64,000 nt of DNA from [Mycobacterium] zoologicum (lineage in GTDB: Bacteria > Actinomycetota > Actinomycetes > Mycobacteriales > Mycobacteriaceae). Numbering within the stretch: the stretch's first letter is position 1; each line of letters begins with the position of its first letter. The notes beneath the pieces are model-generated. The model was given only the letters and a program-made list of their open reading frames with translations. It had not been told where the DNA came from and made no database searches. Where the stretch lies: NCBI RefSeq assembly GCF_020172665.1, contig NZ_CP083985.1:3924711-3988710 (forward strand), written 5' to 3'. The position numbers were made by a program, and so were the translations under genes. Of the stretch, positions 34,955-46,332 are shown piece by piece.

Positions 34955-35941
34955 ATGTGCACTCGCGTGGTTTATCTCGGCCCAAACGGCAACATCATCA
35001 CCGGCCGTTCCATGGACTGGAAGCTGGATCTGGCGACCAACCTGTGGTCGCTACCGCGCGGGGTGAAGCGCGACGGCCGGGCCGGGGCGAACTCCATTGA
35101 ATGGACTGCCAAGTACGGCAGCGTGGTGGCCACCGGCTACGACATCTGCACAACCGACGGTTTGAACGAGGCAGGACTGTCCGCCAACCTGCTCTGGCTG
35201 GCCGAATCGGAGTATCCGCACTACGACGGCGGCCGGCCCGGGCTGTGCATCTCGGTCTGGGCGCAGTACGTGCTCGACAACTTCGGCACGGTGGCCGAAG
35301 CCGTTGCGGCCCTGAGCACCGAACCCTTCGCCGTCGTCACCGACGGAGTTCCCGGCGAGGACCGGCTGGCCACCCTGCACCTGTCGATATCGGACGCCAC
35401 CGGCGACAGCGCGATCGTGGAATACATTGGCGGCAAACAGGTCATCCACCACCATCGCGACTACCAGGTGATGACGAACTCGCCGATCTTCGACCAGCAA
35501 CTGGCGATCAACGCCTACTGGGAACAGCTCGGCGGCACCGTGATGCTTCCCGGCACCAACCGTGCCGCCGACCGGTTCGCCCGGGCGTCGTTCTACGTCA
35601 ACGCGATACCGAAGGTCGATGACCCGAAGATCGCGCTGGCCTCGGTGCTGAGCGTGATGCGCAACGTCTCGGTGCCGTTCGGCATCTCCACGCCCGACGA
35701 GCCGAACATCTCGTCCACGCGCTGGCGCACCGTCGCCCACCACACCCGCAAGCTGTACTGCTTCGAATCGGCGCTGACACCCAACGTGTTCTGGGTGGAC
35801 CTGACCAAGCTCGACCTGCAGGAAGGCGCCGCTGTGCGCAAGCTCGATCTCGGCTCCGACGACAGCAATATCTTCGCCGGTGAGACGTCGGCGGACTTCG
35901 AGCCCGCCGAACCGTTCACCTTCCTGGGCGCGGGCACATGA
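34955..35941 (+). CDS. Choloylglycine hydrolase / penicillin V acylase family (Ntn hydrolase)
   Basis: 328 residues starting MCTRVVYLG, so Cys2 becomes the N-terminal nucleophile after Met removal. Family catalytic positions are present: Arg18 and Asp21 in GRSMDW, Asn78 in LSANLLW, Asn175 in MTNSPIFDQQL, and Arg in DRFARASF (207-210). These match bile-salt hydrolase and penicillin V acylase numbering. Members cleave amide bonds of conjugated bile acids, penicillin V or acyl-homoserine lactones; the substrate here is unknown. It has no signal peptide, so it is cytoplasmic. It begins 18 bp after fadE33 and overlaps aspB by ATGA, so it is in the fadD3 operon and probably under KstR2. Confidence 0.85.
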   Translation: MCTRVVYLGPNGNIITGRSMDWKLDLATNLWSLPRGVKRDGRAGANSIEWTAKYGSVVATGYDICTTDGLNEAGLSANLLWLAESEYPHYDGGRPGLCISVWAQYVLDNFGTVAEAVAALSTEPFAVVTDGVPGEDRLATLHLSISDATGDSAIVEYIGGKQVIHHHRDYQVMTNSPIFDQQLAINAYWEQLGGTVMLPGTNRAADRFARASFYVNAIPKVDDPKIALASVLSVMRNVSVPFGISTPDEPNISSTRWRTVAHHTRKLYCFESALTPNVFWVDLTKLDLQEGAAVRKLDLGSDDSNIFAGETSADFEPAEPFTFLGAGT

Positions 35942-37113
35942 CCGGTCGTCTCGACCGCTCGGCGCTGCGCGCCGGCATCCCGCCGTTCCACGTGATGGAT
36001 GTGTGGCTGGCCGCCGCCGAACGCCAGCGCAGCCACGGCGACCTGGTGAACCTGTCTGCGGGCCAGCCCAGCGTGGGCGCACCCGCGCCGGTGCGCGCCG
36101 CCGCCGCGGACGCCCTGCGGCGCAACCAGTTGGGATACACCGTCGCGCTGGGCATCCCGGAGCTGCGTACGGCCATCGCCGGCTCGTATGCCGAGCGCTA
36201 TCGCGTGAGCGTGGACCCCGACGACGTGGTGGTGACCACGGGTTCCTCGGGCGGTTTCCTGCTGGCATTCCTGGCCTGCTTCGACGCCGGTGACCGGGTG
36301 GCGATCGCCAGCCCCGGCTATCCGTGCTACCGCAATATCCTGACCGCGTTGGGCTGCGAGGTGGTGGAGATCCCGTGCGGTCCGGCGACCCGCTTTCAGC
36401 CCACCGCTGCCATGCTGGCCGAGATCGAGGGGCCGTTGGCCGGGGTGATCGTCGCCAGCCCCGCCAATCCGACCGGAACCGTGCTGGAACCCGCGGAGCT
36501 GGCCGCGATCGCCACCTGGTGTGACGAGTCCGGGGTGCGGCTGATCAGCGATGAGGTCTACCACGGGCTGGTCTACGACGGCGCCCCGGCGACCAGCTGC
36601 GCCTGGCAGACATCACGCAACGCGGTGGTGGCCAACAGCTTCTCGAAGTACTACGCGATGACGGGCTGGCGGCTGGGCTGGCTGCTGGTGCCGCCGGCGC
36701 TGCGACGGGCGGTGGACCGGCTCACCGGCAACTTCACCATCTGCCCGCCGGTGCTGTCCCAGTACGCGGCGGTCGCGGCCTTCACGCCGGAGGCCATCGC
36801 CGAATCGGACGGCCACCTGCAGCATTACGCGGCCAACCGGGAATTGCTGCTGCGCGGCCTGCGCGACCTCGGTATCGACCGGCTGGCGCCCACCGACGGG
36901 GCGTTCTACGTCTACGCAGACCTTGCCGATCACACCGACGACTCGCTGGCGTTCTGCGCGCAGCTGCTGGCCGAAACGGGTCTGGCGCTGGCCCCGGGCA
37001 TCGATTTCGACACCGAACGCGGCAACACCTTCGTCCGACTGTCGTTCGCCGGCCCGGCCTCCGATATCTCCGAAGCCCTGCACCGTCTCGGCGGGTGGCT
37101 GCCGCTCCGGTAG
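35938..37113 (+). CDS. aspB: PLP-dependent class I/II aminotransferase
   Basis: 391 residues, fold type I aminotransferase: SPANPTGT, ISDEVYHGLVYDG, and the PLP lysine Lys237 in NSFSKYYAMTGWRLGW. Position matches Rv3565 (aspB). The family transfers amino groups between amino acids and keto acids; the link to steroid breakdown is unknown. The preceding gene overlaps it by 4 bases. Confidence 0.88.
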   Translation: MTGRLDRSALRAGIPPFHVMDVWLAAAERQRSHGDLVNLSAGQPSVGAPAPVRAAAADALRRNQLGYTVALGIPELRTAIAGSYAERYRVSVDPDDVVVTTGSSGGFLLAFLACFDAGDRVAIASPGYPCYRNILTALGCEVVEIPCGPATRFQPTAAMLAEIEGPLAGVIVASPANPTGTVLEPAELAAIATWCDESGVRLISDEVYHGLVYDGAPATSCAWQTSRNAVVANSFSKYYAMTGWRLGWLLVPPALRRAVDRLTGNFTICPPVLSQYAAVAAFTPEAIAESDGHLQHYAANRELLLRGLRDLGIDRLAPTDGAFYVYADLADHTDDSLAFCAQLLAETGLALAPGIDFDTERGNTFVRLSFAGPASDISEALHRLGGWLPLR

Positions 37114-37152
37114 GTTGGCTACAAGCTCGAATCGATCGAAGGGACCACACCC

Positions 37153-37551
37153 ATGCGCACAACCACGACTACTCGCCTGGCGCTCGGCGCGGCAGCGGTC
37201 GGCATCCTCGGTGCGGTGGCCGCATCGACGATGACCACCAGCACTGCGCCCGCCGACGCCGCACCCGGCAACTGCACGGCCGCCGGGCTGTCCACCACGG
37301 CCAGCGGCGTGCTGAGCCAGGCCGGTGGATTCCTCAACGAGTACCCCGAGGCCAACGACGTGCTGACCGCCGCGGCCACCATGCCCGCGGACCAGGCCCG
37401 CTCCTCGGTGCAGGGCTACTTCATCGGCCACCTCGACCAGCTGTCGACCCTGCAGGGCATCGCCCAGCCGCTCACCGACCTGAAGAACCAGTGCGGCATC
37501 GCGGTCTCCCCGACCCAGCTGGCCATGCTGCTGGAGACCGTCAGCAAGTAG
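37153..37551 (+). CDS. Secreted hemophore-like protein
   Basis: 132 residues; ATG 37153 follows GAAGGGA. A signal peptide (MRTTTTTRLALGAAAVGILGAVAAST...ADA) is followed by a short helical domain with two Cys (NCTAAG, NQCGIA) and the pattern NEYPEANDVL...VQGYFIGHLDQLSTLQGIAQPL typical of the mycobacterial hemophore (Rv0203-like) family. Haem binding is inferred from the family; Tyr and His candidates are in YFIGHL. It occupies, with the next three genes, the place of nat in M. tuberculosis. Confidence 0.75.
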   Translation: MRTTTTTRLALGAAAVGILGAVAASTMTTSTAPADAAPGNCTAAGLSTTASGVLSQAGGFLNEYPEANDVLTAAATMPADQARSSVQGYFIGHLDQLSTLQGIAQPLTDLKNQCGIAVSPTQLAMLLETVSK

Positions 37552-37560
37552 GTCCCGCCG

Positions 37561-38811
37561 ATGGGCCTTGCGATCAGCGAGCGCGAGCGGGCCGCGCTGG
37601 CCGACGCGGCCGGCTTCGGCCTGTTCGCCGCGATCACCGGGCGACGATCCCGCCGGTTCCCGGTCGGCGGTGCGATCCCGGCCGGTGCGCTGGCCTACAC
37701 CAGCCGCCGGCCGGTGCAGCCGCTCTCCGAGGTCGAGCGGGCACTGCTGCTGTCGCTGATGGCCGGGGTGACCGGTTGGCACGACGGCATCGCGCACCAC
37801 CCCGGGTACGCGCCGGCGCTGCCGAACTATCCCGGCAGCGCCACCGGGCGAGCAACGCCGTCGGCGGCGGGTTTTCACACCAGCCAGGTGTTCTTCACCG
37901 ACGACACCGGCTGCTACCTGCTGCCCACCCGCGATCAGCCACCGCGAGCGTTCGACACCATCGAGGACTGGATCAGCCACACAGCGGATTCCTATGTGCG
38001 GCTGTCGGATTCACGACTGGAGCTGCCCCGCGAAGAGCCCTACATGGAGGGCCACAACACCTGGATCGGCAACCACCCGGGCAGCCTGCTGGCGTTCGCG
38101 GTCGCCGACCTGGCCGAGCACCTGCTGGAGAACCTGTGGTTCTTCGCAGCCAACGGCTATCGGATCACCGACGACACCAATGGTCGGGAAATCCCTGGGC
38201 TGCATGGGTTTTCCCATCTGGCGCACGCCGATGACCCGATCCCGCTGTCGTTCGTCGAGCAGTACAGCCTGACCGAGGCCAGCGCCGAGCTGTCCATCGC
38301 CGCCCACAACGGCGCCCTCGGTTTGCAGGCGATGGGCCTGGGCGGCTGGATCTTCGACGGACTGGACCGGCCGTCGGTGCTGGGCGGGTTCGGCTTCGTC
38401 GCCGACGACGACCCGCGCTGGTCGTTCCCGAACGTCACCGGCCTACCCGGCCATTTCGAAACCCTCAGCCCGCCGCATGTGGCGTCGGTGGCCGACGGCG
38501 TGGCCAAGCTGGTGGACCGAAAGTTCGGCCCCGGCGGGCCGTCTCACCCCGATACCGGCGGGCCGTGGCGCGATACCCGCCGGGTGCGGGCCTGCGCGCT
38601 GCCACCGGACGGCATCGCCGAGTTGGTCACGCTGCAGGCGTCGTATATCTACGACACCTTCGGCAAGCTGCCCGGCACGGTGCCGACCGTGCACGCGCTG
38701 ATGTACCTGCAGGCCCAGCACCTCGACACCGACTTCTACGACGAGTTCTACGGCCCCGGCGCGTACCTGCAAACCCATGCCGAGCACCAGCAGCGCTGGC
38801 ATGCATCATGA
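37561..38811 (+). CDS. Unrecognised protein, weak nitroreductase-like features
   Basis: 416 residues, 9 nt after the hemophore-like gene. I do not recognise the family with confidence. The N-terminus ITGRRSRRFPVGGAIP...PLSEVERALLLSLMAGVTGW and the segment AHNGALGLQAMGLGGWIFDG echo FMN nitroreductases (RRSxRxF and the NxxLxAxxLGLG helix). The middle (MEGHNTWIGNHPGSLLAFAVADLAEHLLENLWFFAANGYRI) is unfamiliar. There is no signal peptide or transmembrane segment. The stop codon lies within the vapB operator palindrome. Confidence 0.6.
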   Translation: MGLAISERERAALADAAGFGLFAAITGRRSRRFPVGGAIPAGALAYTSRRPVQPLSEVERALLLSLMAGVTGWHDGIAHHPGYAPALPNYPGSATGRATPSAAGFHTSQVFFTDDTGCYLLPTRDQPPRAFDTIEDWISHTADSYVRLSDSRLELPREEPYMEGHNTWIGNHPGSLLAFAVADLAEHLLENLWFFAANGYRITDDTNGREIPGLHGFSHLAHADDPIPLSFVEQYSLTEASAELSIAAHNGALGLQAMGLGGWIFDGLDRPSVLGGFGFVADDDPRWSFPNVTGLPGHFETLSPPHVASVADGVAKLVDRKFGPGGPSHPDTGGPWRDTRRVRACALPPDGIAELVTLQASYIYDTFGKLPGTVPTVHALMYLQAQHLDTDFYDEFYGPGAYLQTHAEHQQRWHAS

Positions 38812-38814
38812 TGC
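38803..38814. promoter_or_regulatory. vapBC operator-like palindrome
   Basis: GCATCATGATGC is a perfect 12-bp palindrome 25 bp before the vapB start, followed by related half-sites (GATGATATGATGC, 38823-38835). This is the usual place for autorepression by a VapB-VapC complex. It overlaps the stop codon of the preceding gene. Confidence 0.55.
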
Positions 38815-38839
38815 GTCGAGTTGATGATATGATGCGCAC

Positions 38840-39088
38840 GTGCGTACCACGGTCAATATCGACGACCATCTCCTTGCTGAAGCGAAGGTTTTAGCCGCAA
38901 GGACGTCGAGGCCGCTCGGTGCCATCCTGGACGACGCATTGCGCGCCATGCTCCACCGCGGCACCGGTTCGACGATCCGCCATACATTCGAACTTCCGAC
39001 GCACGGTCACGGCGGCCTACTACCCGGCGTCGACCTCGACGACAAGGACGCCCTCGCCGAGTTGCTGGGCGACAATGCTGCTCCTTGA
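38840..39088 (+). CDS. vapB: VapB-type antitoxin
   Basis: 82 residues from GTG 38840. The N-terminal ribbon-helix-helix is MRTTVNIDDHLLAEAKVLAARTSRPLGAILDDALRAML; the acidic C-terminal tail (LLPGVDLDDKDALAELLGD) would inhibit the toxin. It overlaps vapC by 14 bases. It belongs to the RHH_5 VapB class common in mycobacteria. Confidence 0.88.
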   Translation: MRTTVNIDDHLLAEAKVLAARTSRPLGAILDDALRAMLHRGTGSTIRHTFELPTHGHGGLLPGVDLDDKDALAELLGDNAAP

Positions 39089-39503
39089 CGTCAACGTCTG
39101 TGTCTACGCAATCCGCCAGGACAGCCCCGACCACGACAGATTCCGTGTCTGGGTCAATGACGCGCTCAACGGCGACGAACCCGTCGGGATAAGTGAGCTC
39201 GTACTTTCGGGCGTGGCCCGAATAATCACCAACCACCGGATATTCGAACAGCCCAGCACCACGCAGCAAGCGCTGGACTCTTGCCGAGCGCTTCGCTCAG
39301 GTCCGACCGCAGTCCCGCTACAACCGGGCACGCGACACTGGGAGATCTTCGACTCGCTGTGCCGGCAGACGAACGCCAAAGGCAACTCCGTTCCCGATGC
39401 CTATCACGCTGCCTTGGCCATCGAAAACGGCGCAACCTGGATCACCACTGACCGCGGTTTCGCCCGCTTTCCCGGACTGCGCTGGCGAAACCCGTTGCAC
39501 TGA
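39075..39503 (+). CDS. vapC: VapC-type PIN-domain toxin
   Basis: 142 residues from ATG 39075. PIN ribonuclease acidic residues are all present: Asp5 (LLDVNV), Glu41 (ISELVLSG), Asp108 (VPDAYHAA), Asp126 (ITTDRGF). It is probably a site-specific endoribonuclease for tRNA or rRNA; the target is unknown. A diverged copy of the 54-bp palindromic repeat lies 28 bp after its stop. Confidence 0.88.
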   Translation: MLLLDVNVCVYAIRQDSPDHDRFRVWVNDALNGDEPVGISELVLSGVARIITNHRIFEQPSTTQQALDSCRALRSGPTAVPLQPGTRHWEIFDSLCRQTNAKGNSVPDAYHAALAIENGATWITTDRGFARFPGLRWRNPLH

Positions 39504-39531
39504 ACGAATTCCGACGTCGGCCAGCGACCGC

Positions 39532-39585
39532 GAGACTGAAACTCACGACGCGACACGCCGCGTCAGCGTCGCCGGATTCCGGCTC
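39532..39585. repeat. 54-bp palindromic repeat, diverged copy 3
   Basis: It starts GAGACTGAAACTCACGACG and ends GCGTCGCCGGATTCCGGCTC. It has the same length and orientation as copies 1 and 2 and matches copy 2 at about 43 of 54 positions, with the block CTCACGACGCGACACGC fully kept. The arms are less complementary. It lies between the convergent vapC and hsaB genes. Confidence 0.75.
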
Positions 39586-39599
39586 GGCGCGGGAAAGAC

Positions 39600-42282
<2,683 letters not shown>

Positions 42283-42344
42283 TAGATTGCCTCCCAGGAG
42301 TGATCAGGTACAGGCCCGGTTATCCAACCAGTCAAGTGTGAGAC

Positions 42345-42358
42345 TAGAACACGTTCCG
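42345..42358. promoter_or_regulatory. KstR operator, hsaA side
   Basis: TAGAACACGTTCCG matches AACnnGTT with the last consensus base changed. It lies 62 bp upstream of hsaA. Confidence 0.65.
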
Positions 42359-42412
42359 ATTTGTGTCGAGTGCGGTGTTCCTGCGTCTGGTAGCGATACT
42401 GGACCGGTTTTC

Positions 42413-42426
42413 TGTAACCTGTTCTA
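42413..42426. promoter_or_regulatory. KstR operator, kshB side
   Basis: TGTAACCTGTTCTA fits TnnAACnnGTTnnA and ends 3 bp before the kshB ATG. The box is as close to the start as at kstD, which suggests that KstR blocks initiation directly. Confidence 0.8.
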
Positions 42427-42429
42427 GTT

Positions 42430-43545
42430 ATGACCGACGATGAGGGGCAGGCTGTGACGGAGACCATTCCGGACGAACCGCTCGGCAGCCACGTCCTGGA
42501 ACTGCAGATCACCGACGTCATCGCCGAGACCGACGATGCGCGCTCGCTGGTGTTCGGCGTGCCCGATGGGCCCGACGATCCGGAGATCCCCGCCTCGCGG
42601 CTGAAGTACTCGCCCGGACAGTTCCTGACCCTGCGTATCCCCAGCGACCGAACCGGTTCGGTGGCCCGATGCTACTCGCTGTGCAGCTCGCCGTTCTCCG
42701 ACGACTCGCTGACGGTCACCGTCAAGCGGACCGCGGACGGCTACGCGTCGAACTGGCTGTGCGACCACGCCAAAGCCGGCATGCGGGTGCATGTGCTGGC
42801 ACCATCGGGCAACTTCGTGCCGAAGTCACTGGACACCGATTTCCTGCTGCTGGCCGCCGGCAGCGGGATCACCCCGATGATGGCGATCTGCAAATCGGCA
42901 CTGTCGCAGGGCACCGGGAAGGTGACGCTGATCTACGCCAACCGCGACGAGCGCTCGGTGATCTTCGCCGCCGCGCTGCGTGAGCTGGCCGCCGAGTACG
43001 CCGACCGGTTGACCGTCGTGCACTGGCTGGAGTCGGTACAGGGCCTGCCCACCCCGGCGGCGCTGGCCCAGCTGGCCGCGCCCTACACCGACCGCCAGGT
43101 CTTCATCTGCGGCCCGGGGCCGTTCATGCAGGCCTCCCGCGACGCCCTGGAGAACTGCAAGTTTCCGGCCGAGCAGGTGCACCTGGAGGTGTTCAAGTCA
43201 CTGGACAGCGACCCGTTCGCCGCGATCCAGATCGAGGACGCCCCCGAGTCCGCCGACGGCGCCGCTCCCCCAGCCACGGTCACCGTCGAATTGGACGGCG
43301 AAAAACACGAACTGGCCTGGCCGCGCCACGTCAAGCTGCTGGATCTGCTGCTGGACAAGGGCCTCGACGCGCCGTTCTCCTGCCGCGAGGGGCACTGCGG
43401 CGCCTGCGCCTGCGTGCTGAAGAAGGGTGACGTCACCATGGAGGTCAACGACGTCCTGGAGCCGCAGGACCTCTCCGAGGGGCTGATCCTGGCCTGCCAG
43501 GCCCATCCCGAGACCGATTCGGTAGAAGTTACCTACGACGAGTGA
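42430..43545 (+). CDS. kshB: 3-ketosteroid 9alpha-hydroxylase reductase KshB
   Basis: 371 residues. FAD-binding RCYSLCSSPF and NAD-binding GSGITPMMAICKSAL are followed by a C-terminal plant-type [2Fe-2S] domain with Cys318, Cys323, Cys326 and Cys356 (FSCREGHCGACAC...LACQA). It passes electrons from NADH to KshA (outside this window) for 9alpha-hydroxylation, which together with KstD opens ring B. Confidence 0.94.
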   Translation: MTDDEGQAVTETIPDEPLGSHVLELQITDVIAETDDARSLVFGVPDGPDDPEIPASRLKYSPGQFLTLRIPSDRTGSVARCYSLCSSPFSDDSLTVTVKRTADGYASNWLCDHAKAGMRVHVLAPSGNFVPKSLDTDFLLLAAGSGITPMMAICKSALSQGTGKVTLIYANRDERSVIFAAALRELAAEYADRLTVVHWLESVQGLPTPAALAQLAAPYTDRQVFICGPGPFMQASRDALENCKFPAEQVHLEVFKSLDSDPFAAIQIEDAPESADGAAPPATVTVELDGEKHELAWPRHVKLLDLLLDKGLDAPFSCREGHCGACACVLKKGDVTMEVNDVLEPQDLSEGLILACQAHPETDSVEVTYDE

Positions 43546-43568
43546 ACTCAAGGCTAGGTTGGTGCGAC

Positions 43569-44126
43569 ATGAAGCGGTTGCTGACGGTCCCGGCGACACT
43601 CACGCTGTTGGCGGCGCTGATCCCCGCCGCGACGGCGTCGGCGGCCAGTGATACCAAGACCTCGTTGTTCCCGGTGAACGAGTTCGACCAATTGCAGACC
43701 CACAGCTGGGTCGAATGCAGCGCACCGCCGCTGTGCCGGTTCACCGCCGGTGTCCAACTGCAGACCCCGGAGGGCATAACCGGTTTCCCGCCGGACCTGT
43801 GGGCGCGTCAGACCACCGAGATCCGCCCCTCTAAACGCACGGCCTATCTCGATGTGCACACCGACGGCGGCGAAGGCTGGTTCAAAGACCGCGGCGGGCC
43901 GGGCACGAAGGTGTTCAAGGACGGCACCGGAGCGGTGATCCAGTCGATGTACTACGGCGAAGGACCGCCGGAGAAGTACCAGACCAACGGCAGCATCGAC
44001 GTGTTGGACATCGCCACCGGTCGGCCCAAGACCGATGTCAACGTGATCGTCTGCGCCCACGTACAGGTCGTCTATGGCGGGATCAACCTGACCACGCCGC
44101 CCACCTGCGCCCAGACGGTGTTCTGA
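43569..44126 (+). CDS. Secreted protein of unknown function (Rv3572 position)
   Basis: 185 residues; signal peptide MKRLLTVPATLTLLAALIPAATASAA. The mature part has two Cys pairs (ECSAPPLC and VCAHV...PTCAQT) suggesting disulfides, and no recognised domain. It starts 23 bp after kshB and may be co-transcribed. Function is unknown. Confidence 0.75.
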   Translation: MKRLLTVPATLTLLAALIPAATASAASDTKTSLFPVNEFDQLQTHSWVECSAPPLCRFTAGVQLQTPEGITGFPPDLWARQTTEIRPSKRTAYLDVHTDGGEGWFKDRGGPGTKVFKDGTGAVIQSMYYGEGPPEKYQTNGSIDVLDIATGRPKTDVNVIVCAHVQVVYGGINLTTPPTCAQTVF

Positions 44127-44145
44127 GGCGCGAATCCAGCCGGGC

Positions 44146-46275
44146 CTACCCGCGCGGCAGCCCCAGCAGCCGCTCGGCGGCCAGCGTCAGCAGGATCTGC
44201 TCGGTGCCGCCGGCGATCGACAGGCAGCGGGTGTTGAGGAAGTCGTGCACCTCACGCCCGGCCACCGCACCCGCACCGGCGGTGACGTCCATCCGGTACT
44301 CGGCCAGCTCCTGGCGGTAGCGCACCCCGATCAGCTTGCGCACCGAGGACTCCGAGCCGGGGTCCTGCCCGCCGACGGCGAGCTGGGCGATGCGCTGATC
44401 CAGCAGCGACCCGGCCTGGGCGGCGATGATCAGCCGGGCCAGCCGGTCGTCGGCGGCGGTGTCGGACTCCCGATTCGCCAGGGCTTTGAGCAGTTCCTCC
44501 ATCGGGTTGCCCAGCGCGGTACCGCCGGCGATCGCGACGCGCTCGTTGGCCAGCGTGGTGCGGGCCAGCCGCCAGCCGTCGTTGACGTTGCCGACCACCA
44601 TCTCGTCGGGCACGAAGACGTCGTCGAGGAAGACCTCGTTGAACAGCGCATCACCAGTGATCTCACGCAGCGGCCGGATGTCGATGCCGTCGGCGGTCAT
44701 GTCGAGCAGGAAGTAGGTGATGCCCTTGTGTTTCGGCGCGTCGGCATCGGTGCGGGCCAGGCAGATTCCCCACTGCGAATCGTCGGCCCGCGACGTCCAC
44801 ACCTTCTGCCCGGTCAGTCGCCAGCCGCCGTCGACCTTGACCGCCTTGGTGCGCAGCGCGGCCAGATCCGAACCGGCGCCCGGCTCGGAGAACAGCTGGC
44901 ACCAGAAGATCTCGCCGGTCAGGGTGGCCGGGATGAACCGCTCGATCTGCGCGGGCGTGCCGTGCTCGAGGATCGTCGGCGCCGCCCACCAACCGATCAC
45001 CAGGTCGGGGCGTTCGACACCGGCCGCGGCCAGTTCCTGGTCGATCACCAGCTGTTCCCCCGCGCTGGCGGCGCGCCCGTAGGGCACCGGCCAGTGCGGC
45101 GCCAGCAGACCCGATTCGGCCAGCGCCGGCTGGCGCTGTTCGGCGGGAAGCCCGGCTATCCGGGCTGCCTCCGTGGCGATCGCGGGACGCAGGTCGGCGG
45201 TCGCGGCGTCATCGCCGAGGTCGACCTCGAGCCGGCGCCGCACCCCGGCCCGGGTCAGTGCGGCGACGCGGCGCAGCCAGTGCTCGGCGCCACCCAGCGC
45301 CTGCCCGATGCCGTAGGCCCGGCGCAGGTACAGGTGCGCATCGTGCTCCCAGGTGATGCCGATGCCGCCGAGGACCTGGATGCAGTCCTTGGCGTTGGCC
45401 TTGGCGGCGTCGATACAGATGGCGGCAGCGACCGCAGCGGCGATCGAGAACTGCTGGTCGTCGGGGTCAGCGGCGGCGCGAGCCACATCGGCGGCGGCCA
45501 CGGCGGCCTGTTCGGCCCGGCACAGCATCTCCGCGCACAGGTGCTTAATGGCCTGGAAGCTGCCGATCGGCTTGCCGAACTGCTCGCGCACCTTCGCGTA
45601 CTCGACGGCGGTGTCCAGCGCCCACCGGGCCACCCCGGCGGCCTCCGCGGACAGCACCGTGACCGCCAGGTTCTGCACCGGGCCGTCGAGGACCGTCGCC
45701 GGTGCGTCCGACAGCGTCACCTTGGCCAGTGGCCGGGAGAAGTCGGTGGCGGTCAGCGGCTCGACCTGCACCCCATCGGCGTGTGCGTCGACCAGCACCC
45801 AGCTCTCGCCGGCCGGCAACAGCAGCAACCCGTCGGCGGTGGCGCCCAGCACGCGCTCGGCGGTGCCCGAGACCATCCCGGCCGCGGCGTCGAAGTTCAG
45901 CGCGGCGTCGGTAATGGCCACGCCCGCAACACGTTCGCCGTTGGCCAGCGCCTCGGCCAGGGCCGGGTCGGCAATCACCAGGGTGGCCAGCGCGGTGCTT
46001 GCCACCGGCCCCGGGACCAATGCCTTGGCGGCCTCGTCGACCATGGCGCACAGGTCTTCGATCCGGCCGCCGGCGCCACCGTGCTCCTCGGCGACCGCCA
46101 CCCCGAACAGGCCCAGCTCCGCCAACCGGGCGAAGACCGGTTGCCACGCATCGGGTTCGCCCAGCTCCACGGCCCGAATCGCCTCGGCGCTGCCCGATCC
46201 GGCGGCCCAGTCGCGGACCAGCTCACGGGCGGCGAGCTGGTCGGCGGCACGGGTCTCCGTGGTACTCACTGACAC
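44146..46275 (-). CDS. fadE34: Fused double acyl-CoA dehydrogenase FadE34 (ChsE3)
   Basis: 709 residues from GTG 46275 after GAGGAG. Two dehydrogenase halves are fused: an N-terminal non-catalytic-type half (AVEYAKVREQFGKPIGSFQAIKHL; GGIGITWEHDAHLYLRRAYG) and a C-terminal catalytic half (WCQLFSEPGAGSDLAALRTKAV; STRCLSIAGGTEQILLTLAAERLLGLPRG). It dehydrogenates sterol side-chain acyl-CoAs. It is divergent from kstR with a perfect KstR box between. Confidence 0.92.
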   Translation of the reverse strand: MSVSTTETRAADQLAARELVRDWAAGSGSAEAIRAVELGEPDAWQPVFARLAELGLFGVAVAEEHGGAGGRIEDLCAMVDEAAKALVPGPVASTALATLVIADPALAEALANGERVAGVAITDAALNFDAAAGMVSGTAERVLGATADGLLLLPAGESWVLVDAHADGVQVEPLTATDFSRPLAKVTLSDAPATVLDGPVQNLAVTVLSAEAAGVARWALDTAVEYAKVREQFGKPIGSFQAIKHLCAEMLCRAEQAAVAAADVARAAADPDDQQFSIAAAVAAAICIDAAKANAKDCIQVLGGIGITWEHDAHLYLRRAYGIGQALGGAEHWLRRVAALTRAGVRRRLEVDLGDDAATADLRPAIATEAARIAGLPAEQRQPALAESGLLAPHWPVPYGRAASAGEQLVIDQELAAAGVERPDLVIGWWAAPTILEHGTPAQIERFIPATLTGEIFWCQLFSEPGAGSDLAALRTKAVKVDGGWRLTGQKVWTSRADDSQWGICLARTDADAPKHKGITYFLLDMTADGIDIRPLREITGDALFNEVFLDDVFVPDEMVVGNVNDGWRLARTTLANERVAIAGGTALGNPMEELLKALANRESDTAADDRLARLIIAAQAGSLLDQRIAQLAVGGQDPGSESSVRKLIGVRYRQELAEYRMDVTAGAGAVAGREVHDFLNTRCLSIAGGTEQILLTLAAERLLGLPRG

Positions 46276-46318
46276 GCTGGGCTCCTCTGGGTCATGGCGA
46301 ACAGATACGTCAGGTCAC

Positions 46319-46332
46319 TAGAACGTGTTCTA
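46319..46332. promoter_or_regulatory. KstR operator between fadE34 and kstR
   Basis: TAGAACGTGTTCTA is a perfect match to the KstR consensus with perfectly matched outer arms, about 43 bp from the fadE34 start. It can mediate autoregulation of kstR. Confidence 0.9.
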
